This document shows, one piece after another, positions 7,136 through 15,117 of a DNA stretch of 64,000 bases. The translations under genes and the position numbers were made by a program. The notes under the pieces are model-generated. The model was not told the origin of the DNA. It made no database searches and was given only the letters and a program-made list of their open reading frames with translations. The stretch comes from an uncultured Aquimarina sp. (GTDB lineage Bacteria > Bacteroidota > Bacteroidia > Flavobacteriales > Flavobacteriaceae). The stretch is from assembly GCA_947496555.1 (NCBI GenBank), contig CANMDH010000001.1, forward strand, positions 239,622-303,621, read 5' to 3'. Numbering within the stretch: the first letter of the stretch is position 1; every line of letters begins with the position of its first letter.

Positions 7136-9739
7136 ATGAACTTTAATAATTTTACTATAAAATCACAAGAAGCCATACAGCAAGCACAGCAGCTTGCTCA
7201 AGGTTTTGGACACCAACAAATAGAAAACGAACATATTTTTAAAGCTATTTTTAATGTAGATGAAAATGTTCTTCCTTTTTTATTAAAAAAACTGAATGTA
7301 AATATTAAACTTTTGCAACAACTTTTGGATAGTACACTAGAAAGCTTTCCAAAAGTTAGTGGAGGAGAAATACAATTATCGCGTGAAGCCGGCAAGTCTC
7401 TTAATGAAGCTAGTATCATTGCAAAAAAGATGAACGATGAATATGTTTCTATAGAGCATTTGGTTATCGCCATTTTTAAATCTAAAAGTAAAATTGCTCA
7501 GATATTAAAAGATCAAGGGGTAACCGAAAAATATTTAACAGAAGCGATCAATGAGATCAGAAAAGGTGAACGCGTAACTTCACAAAGCGCCGAAGAAACC
7601 TATCAAGCTCTTAGCAAATATGCCAAAAACCTCAATGAAATGGCAGAAAACGGGAAGCTAGATCCGGTTATCGGACGTGATGAAGAAATCAGAAGAGTTT
7701 TACAGATTCTTTCACGTAGAACCAAAAACAATCCCATGCTGGTTGGTGAACCAGGAGTTGGTAAAACTGCTATTGCCGAAGGACTCGCCCATCGAATCAT
7801 TTCAGGTGATATTCCAGAAAATCTTAGGAACAAACAAATCTTCTCATTAGACATGGGAGCCTTGATCGCCGGCGCAAAATTTAAGGGAGAATTCGAAGAA
7901 CGCCTTAAAGCAGTTGTAAAAGAAGTAACTACAAGTGACGGAGATATTGTACTTTTTATAGATGAAATTCACACTCTGGTGGGTGCAGGAGGTGGTCAGG
8001 GAGCTATGGATGCCGCAAATATTTTAAAACCCGCTTTGGCAAGAGGTGAATTGCGTGCTATTGGAGCGACAACTCTTGACGAATACCAAAAATACTTTGA
8101 AAAAGACAAGGCACTAGAAAGACGATTCCAGAAAATTACGGTAGATGAACCCGATACAGAAAGTGCCATCTCAATCCTTCGTGGTATCAAAGAAAAATAC
8201 GAAGCACATCATAAGGTTCGTATCAAAGATGAAGCAATTATTGCTGCGGTAGAACTTTCTCAACGATATATCACCAATAGATTTTTACCCGATAAAGCTA
8301 TTGATCTAATTGATGAAGCCGCATCAAAACTTCGCATGGAGATCAATTCTAAACCAGAAGAACTTGATGTTTTAGACCGTAAGATCATGCAACTCGAAAT
8401 TGAAATTGAAGCTATAAAACGGGAAAATGACGAAACCAAATTAAAAGCATTGAATGCCGATCTTGCCAATATTAAAGAAGAACGTAATGAGATCTTCTCT
8501 AAATGGCAAAGCGAAAAAGAAGTTGTTGATGCAATTCAAAATACAAAGCAAAACATAGAAGAATTTAAGCTTGAAGCAGAACGTGCAGAGCGAAACGGTG
8601 ACTATGGAAAAGTTGCAGAAATCAGGTACGGAAAGATTAAAGAAGCACAGGAAAAGCTGGAAAGTTTGCAGAAACAGCTAGAAGAGCAACAAAGTAGCTC
8701 CTCGTTGATACAAGAAGAAGTAACCAACGATGATATCGCCGAAGTAGTTGCAAAATGGACAGGAATACCAGTAACAAAAATGCTGCAAAGTGAACGCGAA
8801 AAATTATTAGTACTAGAGAAAGAACTTCAAAAACGAGTTGTTGGACAAATTGAGGCTATACAAGCAGTAAGTGATGCCGTACGAAGAAGTCGAGCTGGAT
8901 TGCAAGATCAGAAAAAACCTATAGGGTCTTTTCTGTTCCTGGGAACAACGGGTATCGGTAAAACAGAGCTGGCAAAAGCACTGGCCGAATACCTTTTTGA
9001 TAACGAAGCTGCCATGACTCGTATAGATATGAGTGAATATCAAGAGCGCCATGCCGTAAGTAGATTGGTAGGAGCACCTCCGGGATATGTAGGATATGAT
9101 GAGGGCGGACAATTAACTGAAGCTGTTCGTAGAAAACCATATTCTGTGGTATTGCTTGATGAAATTGAAAAAGCGCATCCAGATACTTTTAATATTTTAT
9201 TACAGGTTCTAGACGAAGGACGATTAACCGATAATAAAGGTAGGACTGCAGATTTTAGAAACACCATTATTATTATGACAAGTAATATGGGTAGTCATAT
9301 CATTCAAGATAAGCTCGAAGCCATTAAGGACATGGATACTGCCATGGAAGCTGCAAAAGTTGAAGTTCTTGGATTATTAAAGCAATCTGTACGGCCGGAG
9401 TTTCTAAATAGAATTGATGACATCGTCATGTTCTCACCTCTTACAAAAGCGAATATTCAAGAAATTGTAAGACTTCAATTAAAGAACGTTTCTGAGATGT
9501 TGTCACAACAAAATATTACACTGGATGCCACAGAGGAAGCTATATCGTTTCTTTCTGAAAGAGGTTTTCAGCCAGAATTTGGTGCAAGACCAGTGAAACG
9601 GACTATTCAGAAGGAAGTGTTAAATAAGTTGTCAAAAGAGATTCTTGCAGGAAAAATTTCAACAGAAAGCAGCATCCTACTTGACGAATTTGACGACAAT
9701 TTAGTGTTTAGAAATCAAGCCGACTTAGTATCAGAATAA
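7136..9739 (+). CDS. clpB: ATP-dependent chaperone ClpB (disaggregase)
   Basis: 867 residues, full length for ClpB. The Clp N-domain lies at 1-145, and AAA+ domain 1 has Walker A GEPGVGKT (about 204-211) and Walker B ILFIDEIHTL-like residues near 271. A long coiled-coil M domain spans roughly 400-530 (rich in E, K, Q). AAA+ domain 2 has Walker A GTTGIGKTE (about 603) and VVLLDEIEKAHPD. There is no IGF/IGL ClpP-binding loop that I can see, and the M domain marks it as ClpB rather than ClpA/C. It unfolds and rescues aggregated proteins with DnaK in the cytoplasm. It is monocistronic, with ~200 bp upstream and a strong terminator downstream. In the upstream region I see only a weak promoter candidate, TTG 6999-7001 and TAACTTTA 7018-7025. 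Confidence 0.98.
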   Translation: MNFNNFTIKSQEAIQQAQQLAQGFGHQQIENEHIFKAIFNVDENVLPFLLKKLNVNIKLLQQLLDSTLESFPKVSGGEIQLSREAGKSLNEASIIAKKMNDEYVSIEHLVIAIFKSKSKIAQILKDQGVTEKYLTEAINEIRKGERVTSQSAEETYQALSKYAKNLNEMAENGKLDPVIGRDEEIRRVLQILSRRTKNNPMLVGEPGVGKTAIAEGLAHRIISGDIPENLRNKQIFSLDMGALIAGAKFKGEFEERLKAVVKEVTTSDGDIVLFIDEIHTLVGAGGGQGAMDAANILKPALARGELRAIGATTLDEYQKYFEKDKALERRFQKITVDEPDTESAISILRGIKEKYEAHHKVRIKDEAIIAAVELSQRYITNRFLPDKAIDLIDEAASKLRMEINSKPEELDVLDRKIMQLEIEIEAIKRENDETKLKALNADLANIKEERNEIFSKWQSEKEVVDAIQNTKQNIEEFKLEAERAERNGDYGKVAEIRYGKIKEAQEKLESLQKQLEEQQSSSSLIQEEVTNDDIAEVVAKWTGIPVTKMLQSEREKLLVLEKELQKRVVGQIEAIQAVSDAVRRSRAGLQDQKKPIGSFLFLGTTGIGKTELAKALAEYLFDNEAAMTRIDMSEYQERHAVSRLVGAPPGYVGYDEGGQLTEAVRRKPYSVVLLDEIEKAHPDTFNILLQVLDEGRLTDNKGRTADFRNTIIIMTSNMGSHIIQDKLEAIKDMDTAMEAAKVEVLGLLKQSVRPEFLNRIDDIVMFSPLTKANIQEIVRLQLKNVSEMLSQQNITLDATEEAISFLSERGFQPEFGARPVKRTIQKEVLNKLSKEILAGKISTESSILLDEFDDNLVFRNQADLVSE

Positions 9740-9754
9740 TTATATAAAACCACA

Positions 9755-9804
9755 AAAAAGCGAGTAATAATCGAAGTTTTAGTTAAAATTACTCGCTTTT
9801 TTTA
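9755..9804 (+). terminator. Rho-independent terminator of clpB
   Basis: AAAAAGCGAGTAAT (9755-9768) pairs perfectly with ATTACTCGCTTTTT (9788-9801) and the T-run continues to 9803. The stem has a 19-nt loop and starts 16 bp after the clpB stop. Confidence 0.92.
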
Positions 9805-9839
9805 TCCCTAATTAAAACACAACTTACTTGGCAAACTAT

Positions 9840-9898
9840 TACGGTTTACGGTTTTACCGTAGTTATTAACAAACTTATTCCTACAATGGTTAATAACT
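9840..9898. promoter_or_regulatory. Two abutting inverted repeats upstream of a secreted-protein gene
   Basis: TACGGT (9840-9845) is inverted as ACCGTA (9856-9861). AGTTATTAAC (9861-9870) is inverted exactly as GTTAATAACT (9889-9898). The repeats share base 9861 and end 43 bp before the start codon at 9941. They could be operator sites or a structured leader. No T-run follows. Confidence 0.45.
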
Positions 9899-9940
9899 AA
9901 ATCTAGAAAAAAAACAGCTTTTAAGTACATTGCGCCTGCA

Positions 9941-10585
9941 ATGAAACCAACCTTATTATTACTTTTTCTTACCTCTAGCATCTGTTTGGGTCAAAACCGA
10001 ATTGGTTCTATTTCTGATATTAGTAATAAATATCAGTTGATCAGAGAATTGCTAGACACCAATGCTCTAAGACAGTATCATACTGATTATTCTTGCGAAG
10101 AAACTTCTGAAAAAGGCTCACTTACATTCTATTATAATGGGAACGAATTGAAGCATATTGTTCATTCATACGAAAAAGGGCATGTAAAGTATAGAGATGA
10201 ATTTTATGTTTGGGACGATCAATTATTCTTTCAGTATGCAATTCATAACATTTGGTACAAAGACTATGAAAGGAATAAATACGGGAAGCGAAAAATTGTA
10301 AATGTTACGCTCACACTCGAGGAGCGATTTTATTTTAAGGATAATAGAATTATTAAATGTCAATTCAAGGATTTTGAAAACAGAAGTAACGCACCAAAGA
10401 GAATCAGAACAAATAACATAAGAAACAAAAATATTGGGTGTAATGAAGCATCTAAAGCCCTTGAAAAATTTGATATTTTACTAAAATATCAAGAAACAAA
10501 CATAGAAGATGCATGCAACCTACCCAGAAGTATTACCAATGCAGACATGGATAACATGATTTACAAAAGTGCTAATGGTAATTAA
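9941..10585 (+). CDS. Secreted protein of unknown function
   Basis: 214 residues. The first 17-18 residues (MKPTLLLLFLTSSICLG, then QN) are a signal peptide, so the mature protein is periplasmic or exported. The rest is rich in aromatic and charged residues, with strand-like segments (GSLTFYYNGNELKHIVHSY, EFYVWDDQLFFQYAI, EERFYFKDNRIIKCQF) that alternate like an antiparallel beta sheet. A short helical part follows (ASKALEKFDILLKYQ). Cysteines at about 38, 133, 158 and 189 could form disulfides. I recognise no family. A -7-like sequence TACATTGC sits ~12 bp before ATG 9941, and two inverted repeats lie upstream. A tetR gene follows 71 bp downstream but has its own promoter. Confidence 0.7.
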   Translation: MKPTLLLLFLTSSICLGQNRIGSISDISNKYQLIRELLDTNALRQYHTDYSCEETSEKGSLTFYYNGNELKHIVHSYEKGHVKYRDEFYVWDDQLFFQYAIHNIWYKDYERNKYGKRKIVNVTLTLEERFYFKDNRIIKCQFKDFENRSNAPKRIRTNNIRNKNIGCNEASKALEKFDILLKYQETNIEDACNLPRSITNADMDNMIYKSANGN

Positions 10586-10600
10586 TTCTTTTTTTTGCAC

Positions 10601-10626
10601 AAAAATATACCGATTGGTATATTTTT
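10601..10626. promoter_or_regulatory. TetR-type operator overlapping the tetR promoter
   Basis: AAAAATATACC (10601-10611) and GGTATATTTTT (10616-10626) are perfect 11-bp arms around GATT. The core TATACCGATTGGTATA (10607-10622 within one base) recurs as its exact reverse complement at 11272-11287. The site sits just upstream of the -7 box at 10629, so binding would block the promoter. Confidence 0.8.
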
Positions 10627-10628
10627 AA

Positions 10629-10636
10629 TATCTTTG
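10629..10636 (+). promoter_or_regulatory. Promoter -7 element of the tetR gene
   Basis: TATCTTTG matches the Bacteroidetes -7 consensus TAnnTTTG exactly, 20 bp before ATG 10657. The -33 region is covered by the palindromic operator. Confidence 0.65.
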
Positions 10637-10656
10637 AACAAATTTTTTATATAAAA

Positions 10657-11253
10657 ATGCTAACAAAGGCAGAACAAACAGCAGAATTCATCGTTCAAAC
10701 GGTGGCTCCCATCTTTAATAAGAATGGATATGCAGCCACTAGTTTAAGTGACATTACTAAAGCTACTGGTCTTACCAAGGGTGCTATATACGGTAACTTT
10801 AAGAATAAAGAAGAACTAGCTATAGCTGCTTTTAGAATGACCGAAAAAAATATGCTTAAGCGTATTGCAGATCATCAATCCCTTAGCGACTCTCCTATTG
10901 AGCAATTATTTTTGGTTACAGACTTTTATAAAAATTATTACAACTATACACAGGAAATTGGTGGCTGTCCGGTTATCAATATGTCTATAGACTCAAAACA
11001 TCAAAACGATGTACTATTTCAATACGTTCAGTTTTCTATTAATAAAATTCAGAATAACTTATCCAGGCTTATTGATGCAGGAAAAGAGTCTGGCGAAATA
11101 AAATTGGATATTGACTCTATGAAATATGCCAAAAGACTATACTCTATGATTACGGGAGCCATTTTTATGACACATACCATGGAGGATAATAGTTATTTAA
11201 TAGATACCATGGATCAAATTGACCGTATGATTCAAACACAGTTGAAACAATAA
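10657..11253 (+). CDS. TetR/AcrR-family transcriptional regulator
   Basis: 198 residues. Residues 5-50 are the TetR DNA-binding domain (ATSLSDITKATGLTKGAIYGNFKNKEEL is its helix-turn-helix, with the typical GAIYGNFKNKEEL end). The C-terminal half is the variable ligand-binding/dimerisation domain, including GGCPVINMSID, which resembles the TetR_C_11/16 class. A perfect palindrome overlaps its own promoter, and the same 16-bp core lies in front of the following thioesterase gene. It is therefore probably an autorepressor that also represses the thioesterase. The partner enzyme suggests an acyl-CoA or fatty-acid-type inducer, which is an inference. The ATG at 10657 is placed correctly after the -7 box. 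Confidence 0.92.
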   Translation: MLTKAEQTAEFIVQTVAPIFNKNGYAATSLSDITKATGLTKGAIYGNFKNKEELAIAAFRMTEKNMLKRIADHQSLSDSPIEQLFLVTDFYKNYYNYTQEIGGCPVINMSIDSKHQNDVLFQYVQFSINKIQNNLSRLIDAGKESGEIKLDIDSMKYAKRLYSMITGAIFMTHTMEDNSYLIDTMDQIDRMIQTQLKQ

Positions 11254-11271
11254 TATTTTTTTAAACTAAAA

Positions 11272-11287
11272 TATACCAATCGGTATA
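11272..11287. promoter_or_regulatory. Second TetR operator, before the thioesterase gene
   Basis: TATACCAATCGGTATA is the exact reverse complement of the 16-bp core in front of tetR. It lies 20 bp before ATG 11308 and 18 bp after the tetR stop. Confidence 0.8.
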
Positions 11288-11307
11288 ATACTAAAAACAA
11301 ATAAGAT

Positions 11308-11790
11308 ATGGAACTTCCAAAAGTATTAGAAAGCAAAGCGAAAATAAGATTTCAAGATTGTGACCCTTTCAATCACTTAAATAATGCCGCGTATATCAAT
11401 TATATGATCAATGCCCGAGAAGATCAAATAGACAAGCACTATGACATAGACATTTTTGAGCTAGCCAAAACAAAAGGCATTAGCTGGGTAGTAGGTTCAA
11501 ATCAAATTGCATATTTAAAACCCGCCTTACTTATGGAAGATGTCGTTATTGATTCACAATTAATACATTGTACAGAAAATCAATTGCACGTCGAAATTAG
11601 AATGTGGAATCACAACAAAACAGAACTTAAAGCTATAATGTGGAGTACCTTTGTTCATTTCAATTTATTGAAGCAAAAACGATGGAACCACGACAAACGA
11701 CTTATGGATTTATTTCTAAACATAGTGCAATCAGTACCAGCCAAAAATTTTGAAGAAAGAATTTCTCACTTAAAACCACAAAAAGTGTAA
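11308..11790 (+). CDS. Acyl-CoA thioesterase, hotdog fold (4HBT/FadM-like)
   Basis: 160 residues, one hotdog domain. The segment IRFQDCDPFNHLNNAAYINYM matches the 4HBT signature (RxxDxDxxxHxxNxxYxxY), with the catalytic-type Asp in DCD and the nucleotide-side His/Asn in HLNN. The family hydrolyses acyl-CoA thioesters in the cytoplasm. The chain length cannot be read from the sequence. It is under the same operator core as the upstream tetR gene, so the two make a self-regulated pair. The C-terminus is ~25 residues longer than the minimal domain. A second, different hotdog thioesterase lies at 51855-52259. Confidence 0.85.
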   Translation: MELPKVLESKAKIRFQDCDPFNHLNNAAYINYMINAREDQIDKHYDIDIFELAKTKGISWVVGSNQIAYLKPALLMEDVVIDSQLIHCTENQLHVEIRMWNHNKTELKAIMWSTFVHFNLLKQKRWNHDKRLMDLFLNIVQSVPAKNFEERISHLKPQKV

Positions 11791-11846
11791 CATTTTGATT
11801 TTTCTACAGTCTAATATAAAACGACAACCACTTAAAACCAGGCCAT

Positions 11847-11972
11847 ATGAAATCTTCTGGCAACATAGACTCCTCTTCCAAAAAGAGAAGTTACTATATT
11901 TATATAGGTTTTTTTATTATTGCTATTCTTTCTATGGTCCTCGTTATCTGGAAAACTGGCATGCTAGAATAA
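11847..11972 (+). CDS. Small single-pass membrane protein (41 residues)
   Basis: ATG 11847 to TAA 11970-11972. A hydrophilic N-terminus (KSSGNIDSSSKKRS) with a K-K-R cluster is followed by one transmembrane helix (YYIYIGFFIIAILSMVLVI), then a short WKTGMLE tail. The positive charges before the helix predict an N-in topology. It fills the gap between the thioesterase and the histidine phosphatase. A longer ORF in another frame (11795-11989) is low-complexity and has no recognisable feature, and the 41-residue frame looks much more protein-like. Function unknown. Confidence 0.5.
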   Translation: MKSSGNIDSSSKKRSYYIYIGFFIIAILSMVLVIWKTGMLE

Positions 11973-12019
11973 TCACACAACTGGTTTAATCATCTTTTTA
12001 TATTTATACTAAAATTCTT

Positions 12020-12529
12020 ATGAAAGCCTTTTCTATACTACTTATTTTTTTGTTTTCAATATCCAGTTTTTCTCAAGCAGAAATTGAAAAACAACAAATC
12101 ACAACTTATTTCTTCATCAGGCATGCCGAAAAAGATACTAGCGATCCCAAAAAACGAGATCCAGAACTTACTGAAGAAGGCAAATCACGAGCAAAAAAAT
12201 GGGCAAAAATATTGGCCGACACCAACATAGATTTAGTTTTTAGTACCGACTATAGTAGAACACAAAATACGGCTAAACCTATTGCCGAAATTAAAAATTT
12301 GGAAATTCAATCTTATGACCCACGAGATCTTAACAACCAGGATTTTCAGAAAAAAACCAAAGGAAAAACCTCTGTAATCGTAGGACATAGTAATACAACG
12401 CCATTTTTTGTAAATAAAATCATCGGAAAAGAAAAATACGCTGTTATAGATGAAACAATCTATGGAAAGCTATTTATTGTCACCATAAAAAATGGCACTA
12501 TCGTAGATCACGTACTTACCATTGATTAA
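12020..12529 (+). CDS. Secreted histidine phosphatase (phosphoglycerate-mutase superfamily, SixA-like)
   Basis: 169 residues. A signal peptide (MKAFSILLIFLFSISSFSQA) precedes the catalytic RHAE motif (Arg34, phospho-acceptor His35). The second arginine motif is YSRTQNTA (Arg80), with Glu90 nearby, and the second His is in VIVGHSN (His123). All key residues of the superfamily are present, so it should be an active phosphatase outside the cytoplasm. The short length matches the SixA-like branch. The substrate cannot be predicted. Its stop overlaps by 4 bp the stop of the convergent DUF6503 gene. Confidence 0.88.
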   Translation: MKAFSILLIFLFSISSFSQAEIEKQQITTYFFIRHAEKDTSDPKKRDPELTEEGKSRAKKWAKILADTNIDLVFSTDYSRTQNTAKPIAEIKNLEIQSYDPRDLNNQDFQKKTKGKTSVIVGHSNTTPFFVNKIIGKEKYAVIDETIYGKLFIVTIKNGTIVDHVLTID

Positions 12530-13293
12530 CAACAATCTCTTTCTACATATACATAAATATCTTTGAGTTCAATTTTTGAAAGTAATTTCAGCTTTCTCTT
12601 TTCAAACAGCATATCAAGATTTTTGAGAGGTGTTTTTAAATTATCGGTTTTGTAATTGTTATAATCTATAAAACGAATTCCGTTTACCACCCTAGGGTTA
12701 TAGGCCTCTCTAAATCGTATACCTCCCCCATTTACAGCATATTTATAAGCGAGATAATCTATAGTGAAATTTTGCTTATGAATCCAATATAAAAACTCAT
12801 CTTCAAAATCGGTTCCCCCTCCTTCTTGATCAAAGGTTACTTTGATCTTATAATATTGACTACCATTAATGGTACTCTCTCCTACCAATTCTTTATTCAC
12901 GGCTGGTGCATTAAGTCCGTAAGGTAAATTTGCAAAATAATGAACTGAATTTACTCCTTCGCTAATTTTTGTAATCAAAGAATCAGCAATTTTCACCTGA
13001 CAATTCTCTATAGTTCGCTCAAGTCCAGAATTATTTACTATATCGTGAATAACTCCGCTGGGATCATCTACAAATCTTTCCAATTGATAAACCCCTTCGT
13101 TTCTTTTACTTCGGTATCTTTTCCCTCTAAAAGTAAAATGAATAATTGCATTGTCATATCTCGATCCTCCAGCTTTTTGGATGGTTTTATCCACGATCTC
13201 CTGAGCAGAAAACTGTATAGATAACCACCCTAAAGAAGAAAAAACAGGTATCAGAAACAGAAAAGAATACTTTTTTATAAAATTACTATTCAT
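12526..13293 (-). CDS. DUF6503-family envelope protein
   Basis: 255 residues. An N-terminal hydrophobic segment (YSFLFLIPVFSSLGWLSIQFSAQ) is a signal peptide or anchor. The mature part has the layout I associate with DUF6503: EIVDKTIQKAGG, HFTFRGKRYRSKR, FANLPYGLNAP, the conserved YYKIKVTFDQEGGGTDFED and IHKQNFTIDYLAYKY, then GGIRFREAYNPRVVNGI. The predicted fold is a large beta sheet like LolA/LppX-type lipid carriers, but this is an inference. It ends in Cys-Cys. No enzymatic residues can be named. The gene is monocistronic, convergent with the histidine phosphatase. Confidence 0.75.
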   Translation of the reverse strand: MNSNFIKKYSFLFLIPVFSSLGWLSIQFSAQEIVDKTIQKAGGSRYDNAIIHFTFRGKRYRSKRNEGVYQLERFVDDPSGVIHDIVNNSGLERTIENCQVKIADSLITKISEGVNSVHYFANLPYGLNAPAVNKELVGESTINGSQYYKIKVTFDQEGGGTDFEDEFLYWIHKQNFTIDYLAYKYAVNGGGIRFREAYNPRVVNGIRFIDYNNYKTDNLKTPLKNLDMLFEKRKLKLLSKIELKDIYVYVERDCC

Positions 13294-13458
13294 AAAACTA
13301 AATTACATTTTACAATATTAATAACTGCAACAATTTTGTTAAACCCGGATTACAACCCTTAATTAGACGATACTAATTACAGCTACTTACTATCTTTATT
13401 TTCTAAAAATTAAAAAAATAATTACTTTGCAAGTACAAAATCCCAAAATAAAAATGCC

Positions 13459-13815
13459 ATGAAATATGTATTTCTACTTTTGGTTTGCTTCTCGACTCCT
13501 GCAATTTTTGCTCAGGATACAGAGGCTTACAAAACGGTTATGAAGGATTTTCAGGAAAGTTTTAATGCACAAAATGTAGCTGCAGTTTTTGATTTATATA
13601 CTTCAGAAATGCAGGAAGCCATGACCATAGAAGGAGTAACACGTTTTGTAAATGGATGCTTTGAGCAATTCGGGAAACTAAAGAGTTTAACCTTTATCGA
13701 AACAGCAGAAGGAATCAATAGTTATACGGCAGAATTTGACAAAATAAGTCTGGTTATGGAGTTACAACTTAGTGCCGAGGGTAAAATTGCAACAATACAA
13801 TTTCAAGAACCCTAG
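13459..13815 (+). CDS. Small secreted DUF3887-like protein (NTF2-like fold)
   Basis: 118 residues with a signal peptide (MKYVFLLLVCFSTPAIFAQ) and a mature domain of ~100 residues. The mature domain begins with helices (YKTVMKDFQESFNAQNVAAVFDLYTSEM) and ends with strands (KLKSLTFIETA, SYTAEFDKISLVMELQLS, KIATIQFQEP). This pattern is the DUF3887/NTF2-like fold, often found as a periplasmic binding or accessory domain. No catalytic residues are evident. A hairpin with a TTCG loop follows at 13846, before smpB. The -7-like TTACTTTG before the gene is one base off consensus. Confidence 0.7.
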   Translation: MKYVFLLLVCFSTPAIFAQDTEAYKTVMKDFQESFNAQNVAAVFDLYTSEMQEAMTIEGVTRFVNGCFEQFGKLKSLTFIETAEGINSYTAEFDKISLVMELQLSAEGKIATIQFQEP

Positions 13816-13845
13816 AGCAATTTAAAAATATTCATTTTTGATATG

Positions 13846-13876
13846 AGCTTTCTTTCGAGAAAGCTTTGTATTTTTG
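13846..13876 (+). promoter_or_regulatory. Hairpin with TTCG loop followed by the smpB -7 element
   Basis: AGCTTTCT (13846-13853) and AGAAAGCT (13858-13865) pair perfectly around TTCG. The hairpin is followed by TATTTTTG (13869-13876), which is a full match to TAnnTTTG. The hairpin may end the preceding transcript, and the box should start smpB at about 13882. Confidence 0.6.
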
Positions 13877-13895
13877 TAGGCATTTATAAATTCGA

Positions 13896-14354
13896 ATGAA
13901 CCAGAATAAGATCAACATATTAAATCGTAAAGCGAAGTTCGAGTACGAATTTCTGGATAAATACACTGCCGGAATTAAATTAGCAGGTACTGAGATTAAG
14001 GCTATTCGCGAGGGAAAAGCATCGATAGCCGAAAGCTTCTGTGAATTTAATAATGGCGAGCTGTTTGTAATCAATATGCATATCGAAGAATATTCGCACG
14101 CCACGTATTTTAATCATAACCCAAAAAGCGAACGGAAGCTTCTCTTAAACAAGAAAGAATTAAAAAAACTTGAAAAAGAAGTAAGAAATACCGGTTTAAC
14201 TATCATTCCTACTCGATTATTTATCAATGACCGTGGCTTAGCCAAATTAGATATCGTTCTCGCTCGTGGTAAAAAGATGTATGACAAACGAGAAACTATC
14301 AAAGACAGGGATAACAAAAGAGCACTAGATCGTATTAAGAAGAATTTTAAATAA
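13896..14354 (+). CDS. smpB: SsrA-binding protein SmpB
   Basis: 152 residues, normal family length. The core beta-barrel motifs are present: ILNRKAKFEYEFLDKYTAGI, LAGTEIKAIREGKASIAESFC, and HATYFNHNPKSERKLLL. The basic C-terminal tail (GKKMYDKRETIKDRDNKRALDRI) inserts into the empty decoding centre. SmpB binds tmRNA and delivers it to ribosomes stalled on broken messages (trans-translation). The tmRNA gene itself is not in this window. It is convergent with pcm, one base separating the stops. Confidence 0.97.
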   Translation: MNQNKINILNRKAKFEYEFLDKYTAGIKLAGTEIKAIREGKASIAESFCEFNNGELFVINMHIEEYSHATYFNHNPKSERKLLLNKKELKKLEKEVRNTGLTIIPTRLFINDRGLAKLDIVLARGKKMYDKRETIKDRDNKRALDRIKKNFK

Positions 14355-14355
14355 T

Positions 14356-14997
14356 CTAATTCTTATCCTCTAATAAAGGTACAAACCTAAATTCACCAAA
14401 CTCATGTCTTTCGAACTGTGTTTCACTTTTACGAACAAAAAGTGTCATAATTTGTACCTTCTCTCCTACTGGTATCACCAATCTCCCGTTAATTTTTAAT
14501 TGACTTAACAAAGGTTTCGGAACAAAAGGAGCACCAGCTGTAACGATAACAGAATCATATGGTGCATGTTCTTCCAGCCCTTTGTATCCGTCTCCGAACG
14601 AAAGATGTTTTGGGCGATACCCCAGCTTTGATAAAAATAATTTGGTTTTCTTAAACAACTCTTTTTGGCGCTCAATACTATACACCTTGGCTCCTAACTC
14701 ACACAAAACCGCAGTTTGATACCCCGACCCAGTACCTATTTCTAGTACTTTATCACCATTTTTAATCTGTAATAATTCACTTTGAAAAGCCACCGTATAG
14801 GGTTGAGAAATAGTTTGATCAGCTGCGATAGGAAATGCCTTATCCTGGTAGGCATGATCCTCAAAACCGGAATCCATAAACAAATGTCTTGGTATTTTCG
14901 CGATGGCAGATAAGACTGCCTTGTTCTTAATTCCTTTTTGAATTAAAACGTCTACTAGTTGTTTTCTCTTTCCGGCATGTCTAAGGGTATCTTTCAC
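14356..14997 (-). CDS. pcm: Protein-L-isoaspartate O-methyltransferase
   Basis: 213 residues. The SAM-binding motif I is VLEIGTGSGYQTAVL (84-98), and the PCMT signature QTISQPYTVA (about 61-70) contains the substrate-side Ser64. The enzyme methylates isoaspartyl residues from damaged asparagine/aspartate and so starts their repair. The start is GTG at 14995-14997. No in-frame ATG lies nearby, and the N-terminus MKDTLRHAGKRKQLV aligns with the family from this codon. A perfect 14-bp palindrome lies 15 bp upstream (15012-15025). Confidence 0.95.
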   Translation of the reverse strand: MKDTLRHAGKRKQLVDVLIQKGIKNKAVLSAIAKIPRHLFMDSGFEDHAYQDKAFPIAADQTISQPYTVAFQSELLQIKNGDKVLEIGTGSGYQTAVLCELGAKVYSIERQKELFKKTKLFLSKLGYRPKHLSFGDGYKGLEEHAPYDSVIVTAGAPFVPKPLLSQLKINGRLVIPVGEKVQIMTLFVRKSETQFERHEFGEFRFVPLLEDKN

Positions 14998-15011
14998 TAT
15001 TCTAAGGGTTA

Positions 15012-15025
15012 TTTAGCCGGCTAAA
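15012..15025. repeat. 14-bp perfect palindrome upstream of pcm
   Basis: TTTAGCCGGCTAAA is fully self-complementary, GC-rich in an AT-rich spacer, and sits 15 bp before the GTG start of pcm. It could be a small operator or an mRNA hairpin near the ribosome-binding region. Confidence 0.4.
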
Positions 15026-15117
15026 ATTACATAAACATTTCATCCAAATAAATTTTTTAACTCGAAAATCTTTCAAAAAAACATAGATAACTCACTATTA
15101 TATTTTTACGCCTCGAA

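Noticed and set aside
11795-11989. 64-codon ORF after the thioesterase
   Set aside because: Composition is unlike a folded protein and it lies over a better 41-codon frame with a membrane helix.
13901-14317. Antisense frames in smpB, clpB, prmC and other long genes
   Set aside because: They are shadows of genes with clear family matches and have no features of their own.
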